DNA from: Bog-473 sp963730785
Lineage (GTDB): Bacteria > Actinomycetota > Acidimicrobiia > Acidimicrobiales > RAAP-2
NCBI GenBank assembly: GCA_963730785.1
Contig: CAVSTF010000016.1
Span: 230,345 to 294,344, forward strand
Length of the DNA: 64,000 nt
Direction of reading: 5' to 3'
The translations under genes and the position numbers were made by a program. Positions 8,751 to 17,217 of the stretch are shown in pieces; within the stretch, counting starts at the first letter, position 1, and every line of letters starts with the position of its first letter. Below the pieces are notes generated by a model. It saw only the letters and a program-made list of their open reading frames with translations, was not told the origin of the DNA and made no database searches.

Positions 8751-10589
8751 ATGATGCGGTTTGCCCGGCCACTGGCCAGCTTGGCCGTGGCGGCTGGTGC
8801 CCTCCTGTCCACCGCGTCCCTGACCTCACCGGTCTCTGCTGCTCCGCCCGTCAGCCCGCCCCAGCCTTGGCTGTCAGTCGCCCATCCGAACGGCCAACGA
8901 GCCCAGATCGTGGATTCGAGTGGCCGCACGGTGATCCTCCGCGGCGTGAATCTGGTTGGTCTGGAGGACGACGTCTACCAAACGGCGAGCGGCCAGGAAC
9001 CAGGAGCAGCTCCCTTCTGGCCCATTTCGACCTCTGACTACGACGGCAAATGTCCTGCCAATTCGGAGGAGATTTCCGAACCTGCCGTGTGCGAAGTGCA
9101 GGCCGGCCTACCGGAGTATCAGCAGTCCGATCTGGCAGATTCACACAACGACCTGGCCCAAATGCGAGGACTCGGGTTCAACTTCATCCGCTTGCCCGTC
9201 AACTGGAGCCAACTCGAACCGACACCAGGCATCTACAGCATCAGCTACATCAATCGGATCGCGCAGGTGGTGCAGTGGGCTGGAGAACAGGGCATCTATG
9301 TCCTGATCGACATGCACGAGGACAGCTACTCGCGTTTTACGCCCGAGACGTCACCATTTTCATTGCCACCGGTGGTGACACCGACCCAGGAAAGTGGAGG
9401 TCATGCTGACGGCGCGCCTCCGTGGGCCGTCATTGCCGACGGCGCACCTGCGGTGGCGGTTGAAGGTCAGGGCGAGTTCAATACCTACGTCGAAACTGCA
9501 TTCACGAATTTCTGGCTCAACGCCGTGCCAAAGGATGCAGCAGGGAAGCCACTCCCCCAAGGGGCGGCGCCTGGTCCCGGCCTACAGGATCACTACATCG
9601 GAGCGATGGCCGCATTGGCTCGCAAGTTCAAGGACAATCCAACTGTCGTGGGCTACGACGTCATGAATGAGCCACTGCCGGGTCTTCTTGCCGCACCGGG
9701 CGTGTTTGATCAGGGCTATCTCTTCCCCTTCTATCGGCGCGTCATTGATGCCATCGCCGGCACCCATGATGGAACGATCTGCCCGGCCGGCAGCAGCTAC
9801 ATCGCCACCTGCGGCTATCCAAGTCTGGGTATCAATGACACCAAGCACTTGTTCTTCGTCGAACCGATGGCGCTGCGAAATCTGACTGACTTTGCCGTCG
9901 GGTTATCACTGCCCTTTACGTCCGACCCGAACATCGTCTACGAACCCCACGCCTACACCCACGTCTTTACCCTTGATACCGAAATACCGGGGGGTCTGCT
10001 CTCCAACGTGTACCCGCTCAGTTACAACCAGGCCATGGTCACCGCCAGCGCCGAAGCCAAGGCGATCGGAGCGGCGCTTTTCATTGGGGAGTATGGCAAC
10101 TCCAACTCAGACGACAACGACATCCTGGCCCAGGAGACGGCGGCCATTGACAGCGCTGGCGTCGGCTCGAGCGTGTGGGCGTGGAAGGGCAACTGCAATC
10201 CCGGCACGACATCGGCCTCCTGTGAACCGGGACTCTGGTCCACGTTCCAAGGAGACGCATCGAGTCAGCCAGCCCAGAATGGTCCGATCATCGGCACCCG
10301 ATTGCAGTACCTCGCCCGGATCTACCCGAGGGCGACGGCTGGCCGATTGATTTCATTTGCCTACCACCCGTCGTCGGCCAGCTTCGACATGCACGCCACG
10401 TCAACTTCAGCCGTGGCCGTGGGAAACCGAACGCAGGAGACCGAGGTGTATATCCCGCCACTGGACCGTGGGTCGGTGTCCGTCATCGGTGCCGCTGCCC
10501 TGGACAATGTGGTCGTAAATCCCGACGGAAGCCGGCTGGCTTACGTGGCCCCAACCGGCAACGGCGCCTACGAAGTGACCGTGAGCTGA
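8751..10589 (+). CDS. Secreted GH5 glycosidase, endoglycosylceramidase-like
   Basis: A protein of 612 aa beginning MMRFARPLASLAVAAG, a signal peptide ending near VSA-AP; start ATG 8751, four bases after pepN. The catalytic domain is a glycoside hydrolase family 5 TIM barrel. The acid/base Glu is in YDVMNEPLPG and the nucleophile Glu in ALFIGEYGNS; other conserved blocks are ILRGVNLVGLEDD, FNFIRLPVNWSQLEP, YVLIDMHEDSYS and YEPHAY. The opening and the long insertions around residues 210-290 resemble endoglycosylceramidases (EC 3.2.1.123), which release whole glycans from glycolipids. A beta-sandwich-like C-terminal domain of about 90 residues follows. Actinobacterial relatives sometimes act on other beta-glycosides, so the substrate is inferred. 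Confidence 0.8.
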   Translation: MMRFARPLASLAVAAGALLSTASLTSPVSAAPPVSPPQPWLSVAHPNGQRAQIVDSSGRTVILRGVNLVGLEDDVYQTASGQEPGAAPFWPISTSDYDGKCPANSEEISEPAVCEVQAGLPEYQQSDLADSHNDLAQMRGLGFNFIRLPVNWSQLEPTPGIYSISYINRIAQVVQWAGEQGIYVLIDMHEDSYSRFTPETSPFSLPPVVTPTQESGGHADGAPPWAVIADGAPAVAVEGQGEFNTYVETAFTNFWLNAVPKDAAGKPLPQGAAPGPGLQDHYIGAMAALARKFKDNPTVVGYDVMNEPLPGLLAAPGVFDQGYLFPFYRRVIDAIAGTHDGTICPAGSSYIATCGYPSLGINDTKHLFFVEPMALRNLTDFAVGLSLPFTSDPNIVYEPHAYTHVFTLDTEIPGGLLSNVYPLSYNQAMVTASAEAKAIGAALFIGEYGNSNSDDNDILAQETAAIDSAGVGSSVWAWKGNCNPGTTSASCEPGLWSTFQGDASSQPAQNGPIIGTRLQYLARIYPRATAGRLISFAYHPSSASFDMHATSTSAVAVGNRTQETEVYIPPLDRGSVSVIGAAALDNVVVNPDGSRLAYVAPTGNGAYEVTVS

Positions 10590-10590
10590 A

Positions 10591-11521
10591 TCAAGAACGA
10601 GCGTCGAACCGACGAAGCCGTTCTATGACGGGAGCAAATCCCTCGATATCGCGGACGCTGTAATACGAGATGCCCCACCGCTCCCGGCAGGCCAAGAGGT
10701 GCTCGGCGATTTCGTCATGACTGCCAACGGCCAGGAACGGCGTCGCCATTGCATCTTCCACACTCAAACCAGGCACCGTCTCCGAGATCTGCCGTGTCGC
10801 CGCCCTTCGATCGTCAGTCACGACGACCGCCTGCACGAGCGCGTTCAACTCAAGGGCCTCCGATCGTGCTGCGGACTGGTCTCGGATAAAGGCGACAGTG
10901 TCGTCGAGCTGTTCAGGCGCCCAGCGGACCTCGTGGCTTTGACCATCTTCAAGTGTCTTCCCAGCCATGGTCAGACCAATGATGTCGGCGTGCCGAGCAG
11001 CGTGGGCGAGTGCCTTTCTGCCGTGGACCCCGACCAGGATGGGTACATGCTCTTGCAACGATGGCAGCGTGTGCACTTCATCAAGTCGATAGTGCTCCCC
11101 TTCATACGTCACGAGTTCGCCACTCGAGCAATTGGCCAATCACCTCGATGGCTTCAGCCATCCGCTCCTTCCTCAGTGCGGGAGCATCAAACGCTTGACC
11201 GATGGAGGCGTACTCGGTAAAGGCATGTCCGGCCCCAATGCCGAGTTCGAGTCGTCCACCACTTAGCTGATCCAGAGTGGCCAACTCTCGGGCCAAATGC
11301 ACCGGATGATGAAAGTCATTGTTCAGCACCAGCGGGCACACTCGTAACGTCGTGGTGCAATCGGCCACAGCCATCAAGGCCAACAGGGGTGCCCATCCCT
11401 GGCCGACATGGTCGGCGGTGTGAAAGACGTCAAAACCAGCGTCTTCGGCGGCCCTTGCCTGCGCCTTCAAGTCGTCGTTGGATGATTTGAGAGCCTGGAA
11501 TCCAAACCGGAAAGGACGCAT
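10591..11521 (-). CDS. F420-dependent LLM-class oxidoreductase (one frameshift)
   Basis: A bacterial luciferase-like monooxygenase-fold protein. From ATG 11521 it reads MRPFRFGFQALKSSNDD, then AEDAGFDVFHTADHVG, LVLNNDFHHPVHLARELATL and SGGRLELGIGAGH. These blocks are typical of the F420-dependent branch, closest in my recollection to the MSMEG_2516-type family (TIGR03621). After a shift near 11125 it continues with GEHYRLDEVHTLPSLQEHVPIL to the stop at 10591. The merged length is about 310 aa, as expected. Such enzymes transfer hydride between F420 and an organic substrate, which cannot be predicted here. It is divergent from the membrane protein gene at 11574, with 52 bases between starts. 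Confidence 0.8.
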
Positions 11522-11573
11522 GCCAAAGGTTACTGACGGGCCCTCCTCATCAGCCCACCAGTAGCCTGCGTCC

Positions 11574-12131
11574 ATGACGTCAGATGGCATCCAATTCGTC
11601 GAGTGCGACCAGTGTGGCAGGGGGCACTCGATGCGACCGAACGAAGCGGAGCCACCTCGGGAATGGGCCAAGCGTCAAGGTTGGTCGACCAATCTTGATG
11701 GCCAGGACTACTGCCAAACCTGTACTTCCAGAGGAATCGTTACGACGAACAAGACCACCGAAGGAGTGCGGAATGCATCCAGAGGATTGGTGCTTGGACT
11801 TGTTGGATCCTTGGTGCTCTCAGTGCTCTATGACGCCATCCCCAATCGTTGGTTCGAAGCCGAACTGGAGCACCTTCGGGTCCCCTACTGGTTTCGGTAT
11901 GTCTTCATCGGAGCCAAATCCACCGCCGCAGCAGGACTCCTCGTTGGACTCCGCTCACCAAAAGTGGGGCGCCTCACCACGGGTGCCCTTGTGACCTATT
12001 TCACCCTTGCGGTTGGTGCGCACTTCCGCGTCAAGGACAAGCTGTGGCGCTTCGTGCCTGCCGTCGGAATGCTGACCTCGGCTGTATTGGCCGACCGTTC
12101 GTTCGTCTCCGCCGCATCCGCCTCCGACTAG
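11574..12131 (+). CDS. Zinc-ribbon / DoxX-like membrane protein
   Basis: A protein of 185 aa with two parts. Residues 9-50 hold two CxxC pairs (CDQCG and CQTC) separated by about 35 residues, which look like a small zinc-binding ribbon. Residues 70-175 contain four hydrophobic segments (LVLGLVGSLVLSVLYDAI, YWFRYVFIGAKSTAAAGLLVG, LTTGALVTYFTLAVGAHF and VPAVGMLTSAVLA), a topology and spacing like DoxX-like proteins. The combination is unusual. The ribbon could be a separate short gene fused by a missed stop, but the frame is continuous. The function of DoxX-like proteins is unsettled. The start ATG 11574 lies close to the divergent LLM gene. Confidence 0.6.
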   Translation: MTSDGIQFVECDQCGRGHSMRPNEAEPPREWAKRQGWSTNLDGQDYCQTCTSRGIVTTNKTTEGVRNASRGLVLGLVGSLVLSVLYDAIPNRWFEAELEHLRVPYWFRYVFIGAKSTAAAGLLVGLRSPKVGRLTTGALVTYFTLAVGAHFRVKDKLWRFVPAVGMLTSAVLADRSFVSAASASD

Positions 12132-12188
12132 GAGCGCGACCAGAGTTCGAAACTCATACGACTGAGCGGAAATCGTGGTATCAGTCGC

Positions 12189-12674
12189 TCAACTCTCCAC
12201 AATTGGTTTGTCGAACAACAGAATCTCCTCCTCGTCGGGAGGCTGGAAAATCGTGGCCCACGTTTCGAAATGTGCCTGTGTCATGGGCGAGGCAGTCCAT
12301 TCCCCTGACGAATTCCGACGTTCAGCACGCCGGATCAACTCTTCCAAGGGGGCATAGAGGTAATGCAGTTCGACTCCCACCCCTAAGGCTCGTGCCCCGA
12401 GTCTTTTCTCATCTCGTTCAACTCGCGCCCAGTGGCCCCACTCCAAAATCACACTCTGGCCTTGAGCAAGGAGTTCTTGGGAAAGTACCCAAAGCTGTTC
12501 TTCGAGACGAACTCGGAAGTCTTCATCCCACACGTCGGCGCCCAGTTGGGTCACCCATCCATCCTTATCCAACCTGATGGCAGGGATCTTGGGTGCAAGG
12601 TGACGAGCGAGTGTCGATTTTCCCGAGGCTGGAAGCCCACAAATCAGCACAAGGCGCGCCGATGAATTCGACAT
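12189..12674 (-). CDS. AAA_33-type P-loop kinase
   Basis: A protein of 161 aa with the Walker A motif GLPASGKST at residues 12-20 and the following helix LARHLAPKIPAIRLDKDGW, the pattern of small ATP-dependent kinases in the AAA_33/zeta-toxin-like group. A Walker-B-like strand (SVILEWGHW) and an arginine-rich lid segment (LIRRAERRNSSGEW) follow. These proteins phosphorylate small molecules such as nucleosides, sugars or antibiotics; the substrate cannot be read from sequence. It is divergent from the aminoglycoside-phosphotransferase-like gene at 12729, with about 54 bases between the starts, so the two may share a promoter region. Confidence 0.75.
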   Translation of the reverse strand: MSNSSARLVLICGLPASGKSTLARHLAPKIPAIRLDKDGWVTQLGADVWDEDFRVRLEEQLWVLSQELLAQGQSVILEWGHWARVERDEKRLGARALGVGVELHYLYAPLEELIRRAERRNSSGEWTASPMTQAHFETWATIFQPPDEEEILLFDKPIVES

Positions 12675-12728
12675 GCACGATTTCTAACATGAGTCACTTT
12701 TGGTCGTAGCGTTCTAGCCTTGGAATCA

Positions 12729-13752
12729 ATGAAGTTGGACGCATTTGTGGAAAACCATCGCACACGCTGGGCCACCGCCGCCGTTGAGGACGCAGTCTTC
12801 GGAAAGACAGACGCCGCATCGGTGGCGAGTTGGTATGAGCGTCTGTGCGTCACGCACCTTGGCTCCGACGTCAAACGAGCTTTGTTCTTCGGTGCCTCGG
12901 CCAAGTCCGCGGCGGGCGTCGAGTTAGAGGATGGACGACAGATGGTCATTAAGGCCTATCAAAGCGCCTGGTCGCTGGACATTCTGACTGCCATGTCGGC
13001 AGCGCAGGAACGGCTCGCCGCGACAGGTTTTGCCTGTCCATTCCCGGAGGGTGCGCCCTTCCAAATTCGAGGGCATCACTGCGGGTGTCGAGCACATTCT
13101 CCTCGACCCCGGGATGCGGATTTTCGAACCAGAAGAAATGGATGTTTCTGCCAGTGCGCTTGCGGAGGCCAACTCGATCCTCCGTAATGAGGATGCCAGA
13201 CCATGGATAGGGCACCACGCAATGGATCGTCCCGATGATGCGTTGTATCCGACCCCACATAGTCCTCTCTTCGATTTCAGCCTGAATACAGAGGCAGCCG
13301 CTTGGATCGACGAACTGGCTCTTGCCGGCTTGGCTGCCATGGCCAAGGACGACTCGGCACCTCAAATCACCCATGGCGACTGGTCCGCTCGCAACATTCG
13401 TATCGAGGAAGGTCGGCTCGTCGCGAGTTACGACTGGGACAGCCTGGCCGCGTTCCCCGAGAGCCGGGGGGTTGGTATCGCCGCTTCTGCATGGCGCTTG
13501 ATCGGAGAAGCAGGTGAACCCTCGGCCCCCGATTCCCAAGAAATCAGCGCCTACATCGATGCCTACGTGAGGGCAGCAGGAGGGACTCGAAGCATTGACT
13601 GGCGCATCGGGGCGATGGGTTCAGCATTGTCCACCCTCGCCTATACGGCACGGTGCGAACACTCCTTGGAAGCTCGAGATCCTGAGCAGCAACATCGCCG
13701 CGCTCGGAGCACACTAGAAGCCGACCGCAAAGGATTTCTTTCCGCAATTTGA
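12729..13752 (+). CDS. Aminoglycoside/choline phosphotransferase-like kinase (one frameshift)
   Basis: A protein-kinase-like small-molecule phosphotransferase. The catalytic loop is ITHGDWSARNIRI (HGDxxxxN, near 13370) and the metal-binding segment is YDWDSL. The N-lobe contains DGRQMVIKAYQS with the ATP-anchoring lysine. A shift near 13050-13065 separates the N-lobe from the C-lobe; the merged length is about 340 aa, typical of the APH family. Starts available are TTG 12720 and ATG 12729 (MKLDAFVENHRTRW); I prefer the ATG. Members range from antibiotic-resistance enzymes to choline, homoserine or thiamine kinases, so resistance should not be assumed. Confidence 0.7.
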
Positions 13753-13760
13753 AGGTTCTC

Positions 13761-13785
13761 GACGGTCCAAATGCCTTTGGACGTC
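13761..13785 (+). terminator. Hairpin just after the APH-like gene
   Basis: GTCCAAA and TTTGGAC form a perfect 7-bp stem around a TGCC loop, extended by GAC/GTC across one bulged base. It starts about 9 bases after the stop codon at 13752. There is no T-tract, so it may be a rho-independent-like terminator of the actinobacterial kind or an mRNA 3'-end stabiliser. Some of the 220 bases to the next gene at 13973 are otherwise featureless. Confidence 0.45.
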
Positions 13786-13972
13786 GCATGGGATGGTGTC
13801 CCCGTATCGCACCTTGGAGACATGCCTCACTTGATTATCTCGTCGTCAAAATGGGGCACCTGAGGTGGTCGAACGTTGCTGATGACGACCGTCCTCGATT
13901 CGTGTTGTCAGAGTCGTTGGCTGGGTGTCCGGGCGGCCCACCGGGATCAGGGGCAGCAGGACACGTTCACGG

Positions 13973-14281
13973 TCAGACGATCGCTTCGACAACCTGTTTG
14001 GCTGCCACAATTCCAGCACCGGTGAGCTTGCGGTATTCCAGGATGGCATCAGACTTTCGGCCTGCTCGCGCGAGGGATACGACCTGCTCCGACGGTTCGG
14101 GGTAGATCGATTCGCTGGTCGTCGGGGCCGTTCCTTCTCCCGACGGGCCAGGGAGCGCGTGCGTCGCCGCTGCGAACGGAACGTATGCAGCGTGGCTACT
14201 CGAGGCATGTGGCCAAATGGCCGCGAGATGTTGCTCAATGTAATCGAGCCGGGCGGCGAGTTGATCGAAATCACTCATCAT
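13973..14281 (-). CDS. Small protein with a ribosomal L7/L12 C-terminal-like segment
   Basis: About 102 aa from ATG 14281 (or the adjacent ATG 14278), with AAGGAACC just upstream. The N-terminus (FDQLAARLDYIEQHLAAI) is a predicted coiled-coil helix and the middle is a Pro/Ser/Thr-rich linker. The last 36 residues, VVSLARAGRKSDAILEYRKL then TGAGIVAAKQVVEAIV, match the first half of the L7/L12 C-terminal domain, the face that contacts elongation factors in the true ribosomal protein. The rest of the domain is missing. It is thus an orphan relative and not the ribosomal stalk gene. A second such protein lies at 16875. Function unknown. Confidence 0.65.
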   Translation of the reverse strand: MMSDFDQLAARLDYIEQHLAAIWPHASSSHAAYVPFAAATHALPGPSGEGTAPTTSESIYPEPSEQVVSLARAGRKSDAILEYRKLTGAGIVAAKQVVEAIV

Positions 14282-14317
14282 TGGTTCCTTCCAATTCGAG
14301 TTCCTTGACGAACCCCG

Positions 14318-14350
14318 ACCGATCAACCTCGTGAGTCGAGGTTGATCGGT
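14318..14350. repeat. Perfect 14-bp inverted repeat
   Basis: ACCGATCAACCTCG and CGAGGTTGATCGGT face each other across the five bases TGAGT. The repeat lies 37 bases upstream of the L7/L12-like gene start and about 115 bases beyond the 3' end of the gene at 14466. No T-tract follows on either strand. It could terminate the upstream message or serve as an operator or leader hairpin of the L7/L12-like gene. Confidence 0.6.
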
Positions 14351-14445
14351 GCGTGCAGGTGGCAGCGTATACCGCTGATGGTGGCCGAGGGATAGGAGCC
14401 TGGACCAGATTTAGGTCAGACTCGACAGGTGGCCTCCGAGACTCG

Positions 14446-14475
14446 CAGCCTGCCCAGTTCGCCGGCTATGTGCGC
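14446..14475 (+). repeat. 30-bp dispersed repeat, copy 1
   Basis: CAGCCTGCCCAGTTCGCCGG followed by CTATGTGCGC. A second copy with the same orientation lies at 17218-17248; 28 of 31 aligned positions agree, with one indel. This copy covers the stop codon of the gene at 14466. Too short for an insertion sequence; its origin is unknown. Confidence 0.5.
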
Positions 14476-14930
14476 TCCGTGCGCTCGATAGTCGAACTTT
14501 CAATGAAGACTCCGGCCGGACACGCACCCAGAACGTAGTCAACAACTCGTTTAAGCGTCCTAAGTGAGCATCCGAAGTCCCAGCGGGCTGTCTCACTGGT
14601 GGGCCAGGCTTTGCATACGCATGTGCAGCGTCCAGACTCTTCGGGGGATACTTCGATCTGAAAGAAGTCTGAGTGAAACCGCCCAAACAACAACCCGGTT
14701 TGAGGGTCTGCCTTGATCACCGTGGCACCGAGTGAGTTCACGGCGACCGTCGTTACCTTCCACGCAGTTGACTGGTCGGTTTCGATTGAGACCACACACC
14801 GACGTGCTAACGGATGATCACTCTGATTTCTCAACCGAAATACGCGTAGCCGATAGAGAAAACTGAAGCCGACGAGAACCGCCAGGGTGCCCAGCCCCAC
14901 TGGGTCCCAGGTGCTCACGGCAAATGCCAT
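14466..14930 (-). CDS. Hypothetical membrane-anchored protein, 154 aa
   Basis: Not recognised. One hydrophobic segment near the N-terminus (VGLGTLAVLVGFSFLYRL, residues 11-28) is followed by a basic patch (RVFRLRNQ), so the remaining 115 residues are probably cytoplasmic. The soluble part contains three cysteines within a short stretch (CTCVCKAWP) and a fourth and fifth further on (FGCSLRTL, LGACPAG). It ends in an acidic/threonine tail. It is the first of three small membrane-protein genes on this strand (14466, 14998, 15352). The 67 bases before its neighbour contain nothing I recognise. Confidence 0.55.
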   Translation of the reverse strand: MAFAVSTWDPVGLGTLAVLVGFSFLYRLRVFRLRNQSDHPLARRCVVSIETDQSTAWKVTTVAVNSLGATVIKADPQTGLLFGRFHSDFFQIEVSPEESGRCTCVCKAWPTSETARWDFGCSLRTLKRVVDYVLGACPAGVFIESSTIERTERT

Positions 14931-14997
14931 GACTTGGTTCTAGTCCGATCAGGTCGAACTTATGGTGAAGTTCCCCATTTCACCGGAATTGGGCTGG

Positions 14998-15282
14998 CTA
15001 CTCGGAAGAGTCCTGCTTATGGTCTGATTTGTTGATGTCTCGAAGGAGGATCAGCGAACAGACGATCCAAATGATGATCAAGCCGATCCAAACCAGCACC
15101 TGCGCCCACAAATGTTCCAGTAGGAATGGGCCACTTGAAGTTGTACTACTGAGTGGTGCGTAGGCAACCCAGCCGTTGGTAGCTCCGCCAACGATGATCC
15201 ATCGACCAATCCAATACAACGCAAATGCCAAACCGGCCACTAGAACGGTGCGTTGTCTGGTGTTCAATCCCCGAAGTGGCAC
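14998..15282 (-). CDS. Small two-TM membrane protein, 94 aa
   Basis: Two hydrophobic segments are clear: TVLVAGLAFALYWIGRWIIVG (residues 12-32) and LVWIGLIIIWIVCSLILL (residues 62-79). They are separated by a Gly/Ser/Thr-rich loop, and the C-terminus is short and charged (RDINKSDHKQDSSE). No family is recognised. The gene lies between two other small membrane-protein genes on the same strand. Confidence 0.5.
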   Translation of the reverse strand: MPLRGLNTRQRTVLVAGLAFALYWIGRWIIVGGATNGWVAYAPLSSTTSSGPFLLEHLWAQVLVWIGLIIIWIVCSLILLRDINKSDHKQDSSE

Positions 15283-15351
15283 CCTCTAAGTGTGGCAGGC
15301 CTGTCATGGGTGATGCCTCATATCGCCAGGCTGTGACCTTTCCAAGGCGAA

Positions 15352-15558
15352 TCAGTGAAAGACGGTCGAAATGAAGGCAATAACGAGAGGTGTTACAAAA
15401 GCCAGCAAAATCAGCCACACCACCACCTTTCCCCAGCGAGTCCTTCCGAGCTTCTGGGTGAGCATCCATTCCCGTTGAGCCGTTCCGGCCGGACTGAACG
15501 GATCAGCTTCAAAGCCAGACCCTTGACTCGGCCATGTCACCGGAGGCTCGTTGCTCAT
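15352..15558 (-). CDS. Small single-TM protein, 68 aa
   Basis: The likely start is ATG 15558, giving MSNEPPVTWPSQGSG; the open frame reaches 15624. A proline-rich soluble lead is followed by a basic stretch (TQKLGRTRWGK) and one membrane segment at the C-terminus (VVVWLILLAFVTPLVIAF). The layout resembles actinobacterial tail-anchored small proteins. Unknown function; third of the small membrane-protein genes here. Confidence 0.45.
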   Translation of the reverse strand: MSNEPPVTWPSQGSGFEADPFSPAGTAQREWMLTQKLGRTRWGKVVVWLILLAFVTPLVIAFISTVFH

Positions 15559-15728
15559 CGGGATTGGCGAATTGCACTCTGGTTCGTTTTGACCGTCGCA
15601 TTCCCTTCGACACCACGCCAGCAAGCCTTCCAGAAAAGAGCTTCCCCAGTTCGCCTATTCGGAGCGCAGCTGAGCAAATGCGGATTGTTGTCTGGGCAGA
15701 ATCGTTGAAATAGTCCTACTGTCTGGAT

Positions 15729-16607
15729 ATGGCGGAGCCGATCACACGACGTGTTTTGAATCGACTGAAGGGGCCATCTGGAACACCTCTTCCTCGTTCT
15801 CCGATTTATTCGGACGCCACTGAGAAGATATATCCGGCGCTGGCAATCCATGCCGACAGATACTTGAAGGCGCTCGGCGCACCAGACCTCACACCCTTTG
15901 AGATGCGGGTGTTCTCACAGTCGGGTGAAGATGGCGTTATCGCCGAGGTGTTGTCTCGGATCGGAACGGAGAATCGCTGGTTCGTCGAGTTCGGCATCGG
16001 TACTGGCCATCAGGGCAACTGCGTGCTGTTAGCGGATGTCTACGGATGGAGCGGCCTCTTTTGCGAGCCGGATGATTCGACCTTCCCTCAGCTCCAGCGC
16101 AAGTACCTTTACAACCCCAACGTCCAGACGGACAGAACGGCAATCACACCGGACAACATTGAGGATGTATTCGACGGGCATGGCGTGCCGCTCGAACTCG
16201 ACGTCCTCTCCATAGACGTTGACACTGTCGACTACTGGATTTGGAAGGCACTCAATAAGTTCCGCCCAAGATTGGTCGTGGTGGAATACAACAGTTCGCT
16301 GAGTCCACATGAGGCTCTCGTGTTCCCCAATGATTCAACGGTCCGGTGGGATGAGACTCGCTTCTATGGCTCATCGCTAGGTGCCTTCATTCATTTGGCG
16401 GCGGAGAAGGGCTACCAGTTAGTGCATACCGAGATGAACGGCGTGAATGCTTTCTTCGTTCGGGACGACTGCGCTGCGGCCGTAGCAGTTTCGTCGCCAC
16501 CAACGAGGTCGGCGAACTTCGGACTGACGGGTGGTGAAATGCCTCCGGACACACTCAATCGCTCATGGATCACTCTGAACATCAAAGGCCCCTCCGAGGC
16601 CACCTAG
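15729..16607 (+). CDS. FkbM-like methyltransferase-fold protein, 292 aa
   Basis: The core FSQSGEDGVIAEVLSRIG followed by WFVEFGIGTGHQGNCVLLAD and WSGLFCEPDD is a Rossmann-type SAM-binding pattern. FVEFGIGTG corresponds to motif I and FCEPD to the acidic residue after strand beta-2. LDVLSIDVDTVDYWIW gives the next strand, and residues around LVVVEYNSSLSP follow. Proteins with the SQSGEDG block often occur in polysaccharide or surface-glycan loci and are distantly like FkbM methyltransferases. No acceptor substrate can be named. The start ATG 15729 is the only good one in frame. A short GC-rich palindrome (CGCCGCTGCGGCG, near 16615) follows the stop. Confidence 0.65.
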   Translation: MAEPITRRVLNRLKGPSGTPLPRSPIYSDATEKIYPALAIHADRYLKALGAPDLTPFEMRVFSQSGEDGVIAEVLSRIGTENRWFVEFGIGTGHQGNCVLLADVYGWSGLFCEPDDSTFPQLQRKYLYNPNVQTDRTAITPDNIEDVFDGHGVPLELDVLSIDVDTVDYWIWKALNKFRPRLVVVEYNSSLSPHEALVFPNDSTVRWDETRFYGSSLGAFIHLAAEKGYQLVHTEMNGVNAFFVRDDCAAAVAVSSPPTRSANFGLTGGEMPPDTLNRSWITLNIKGPSEAT

Positions 16608-16874
16608 GGCTGTCGCCGCTGCGGCGTGCGGCTAGCTCGAAGTTCGTAGTGCAAACAGACTGTCCCACCCTCGCACTCGGGGGCAATGAAATTCTCCTTC
16701 AGATTTGGCAACCTCAGTGCACATGCACCAGATCCCGGCGAGGGGTGGAGGGTCATGGGTAGCATGTAAGGGACCAACCAGATCACTGGTCCCAATCGAC
16801 GAACGGCTGTCGAACCAGGCTTCACTTAAGAGTTCGGCACCGCACAGAGGGGGTCGTTTGAAGTGGAGCAGCCT

Positions 16875-17129
16875 ATGGATGACCTTGTCGACATCGTTGT
16901 TATTGACGCAGGCCCGCGTCCGATCGGCGTATTCAGCATTATTCCTCGATTGACCAAACTCAATATCAAACAGGCTCGGAAGCTAGTTGGCGAGGCGCCG
17001 CAAGCGGTGATCACCCGCGTCCCGAAAGTGCAAGCAGAGGCGCTCAAGATCGAAATGGAGGCGTTCGGCGCCAACGTAGAGCTGCGTGTCTCTGCCGGGT
17101 CACCGGGAGCACCCACCGACCTGCTCTGA
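16875..17129 (+). CDS. Stand-alone ribosomal L7/L12 C-terminal-domain protein, 84 aa
   Basis: From ATG 16875, with GGAG six bases before it, the protein is essentially one L7/L12 C-terminal domain. It reads VDIVVIDAGPRPIGVFSIIP, LTKLNIKQARKLVGEAPQ and AEALKIEMEAFGANVELR, which align with the stalk-protein pattern (FDVxLxxAG..K..VIK.VR..TGLGLKEAK.LV..AP, then an AE.xK..LE..GA.VELK end). The N-terminal dimerisation domain and hinge of bL12 are absent. The usual TGLGLKEAK is degenerate (TKLNIKQAR), so elongation-factor contact may be lost. It is a paralogue, not the ribosomal stalk gene. The 267 bases before it hold no convincing gene. Confidence 0.75.
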   Translation: MDDLVDIVVIDAGPRPIGVFSIIPRLTKLNIKQARKLVGEAPQAVITRVPKVQAEALKIEMEAFGANVELRVSAGSPGAPTDLL

Positions 17130-17217
17130 TCTGGGAACCACCGGTACCTGACCCGAACGCCAACCATCACCTCAGCGTTACCAGCGCCGCCGTGATTCGC
17201 TCCTAACCAATGCGTTC

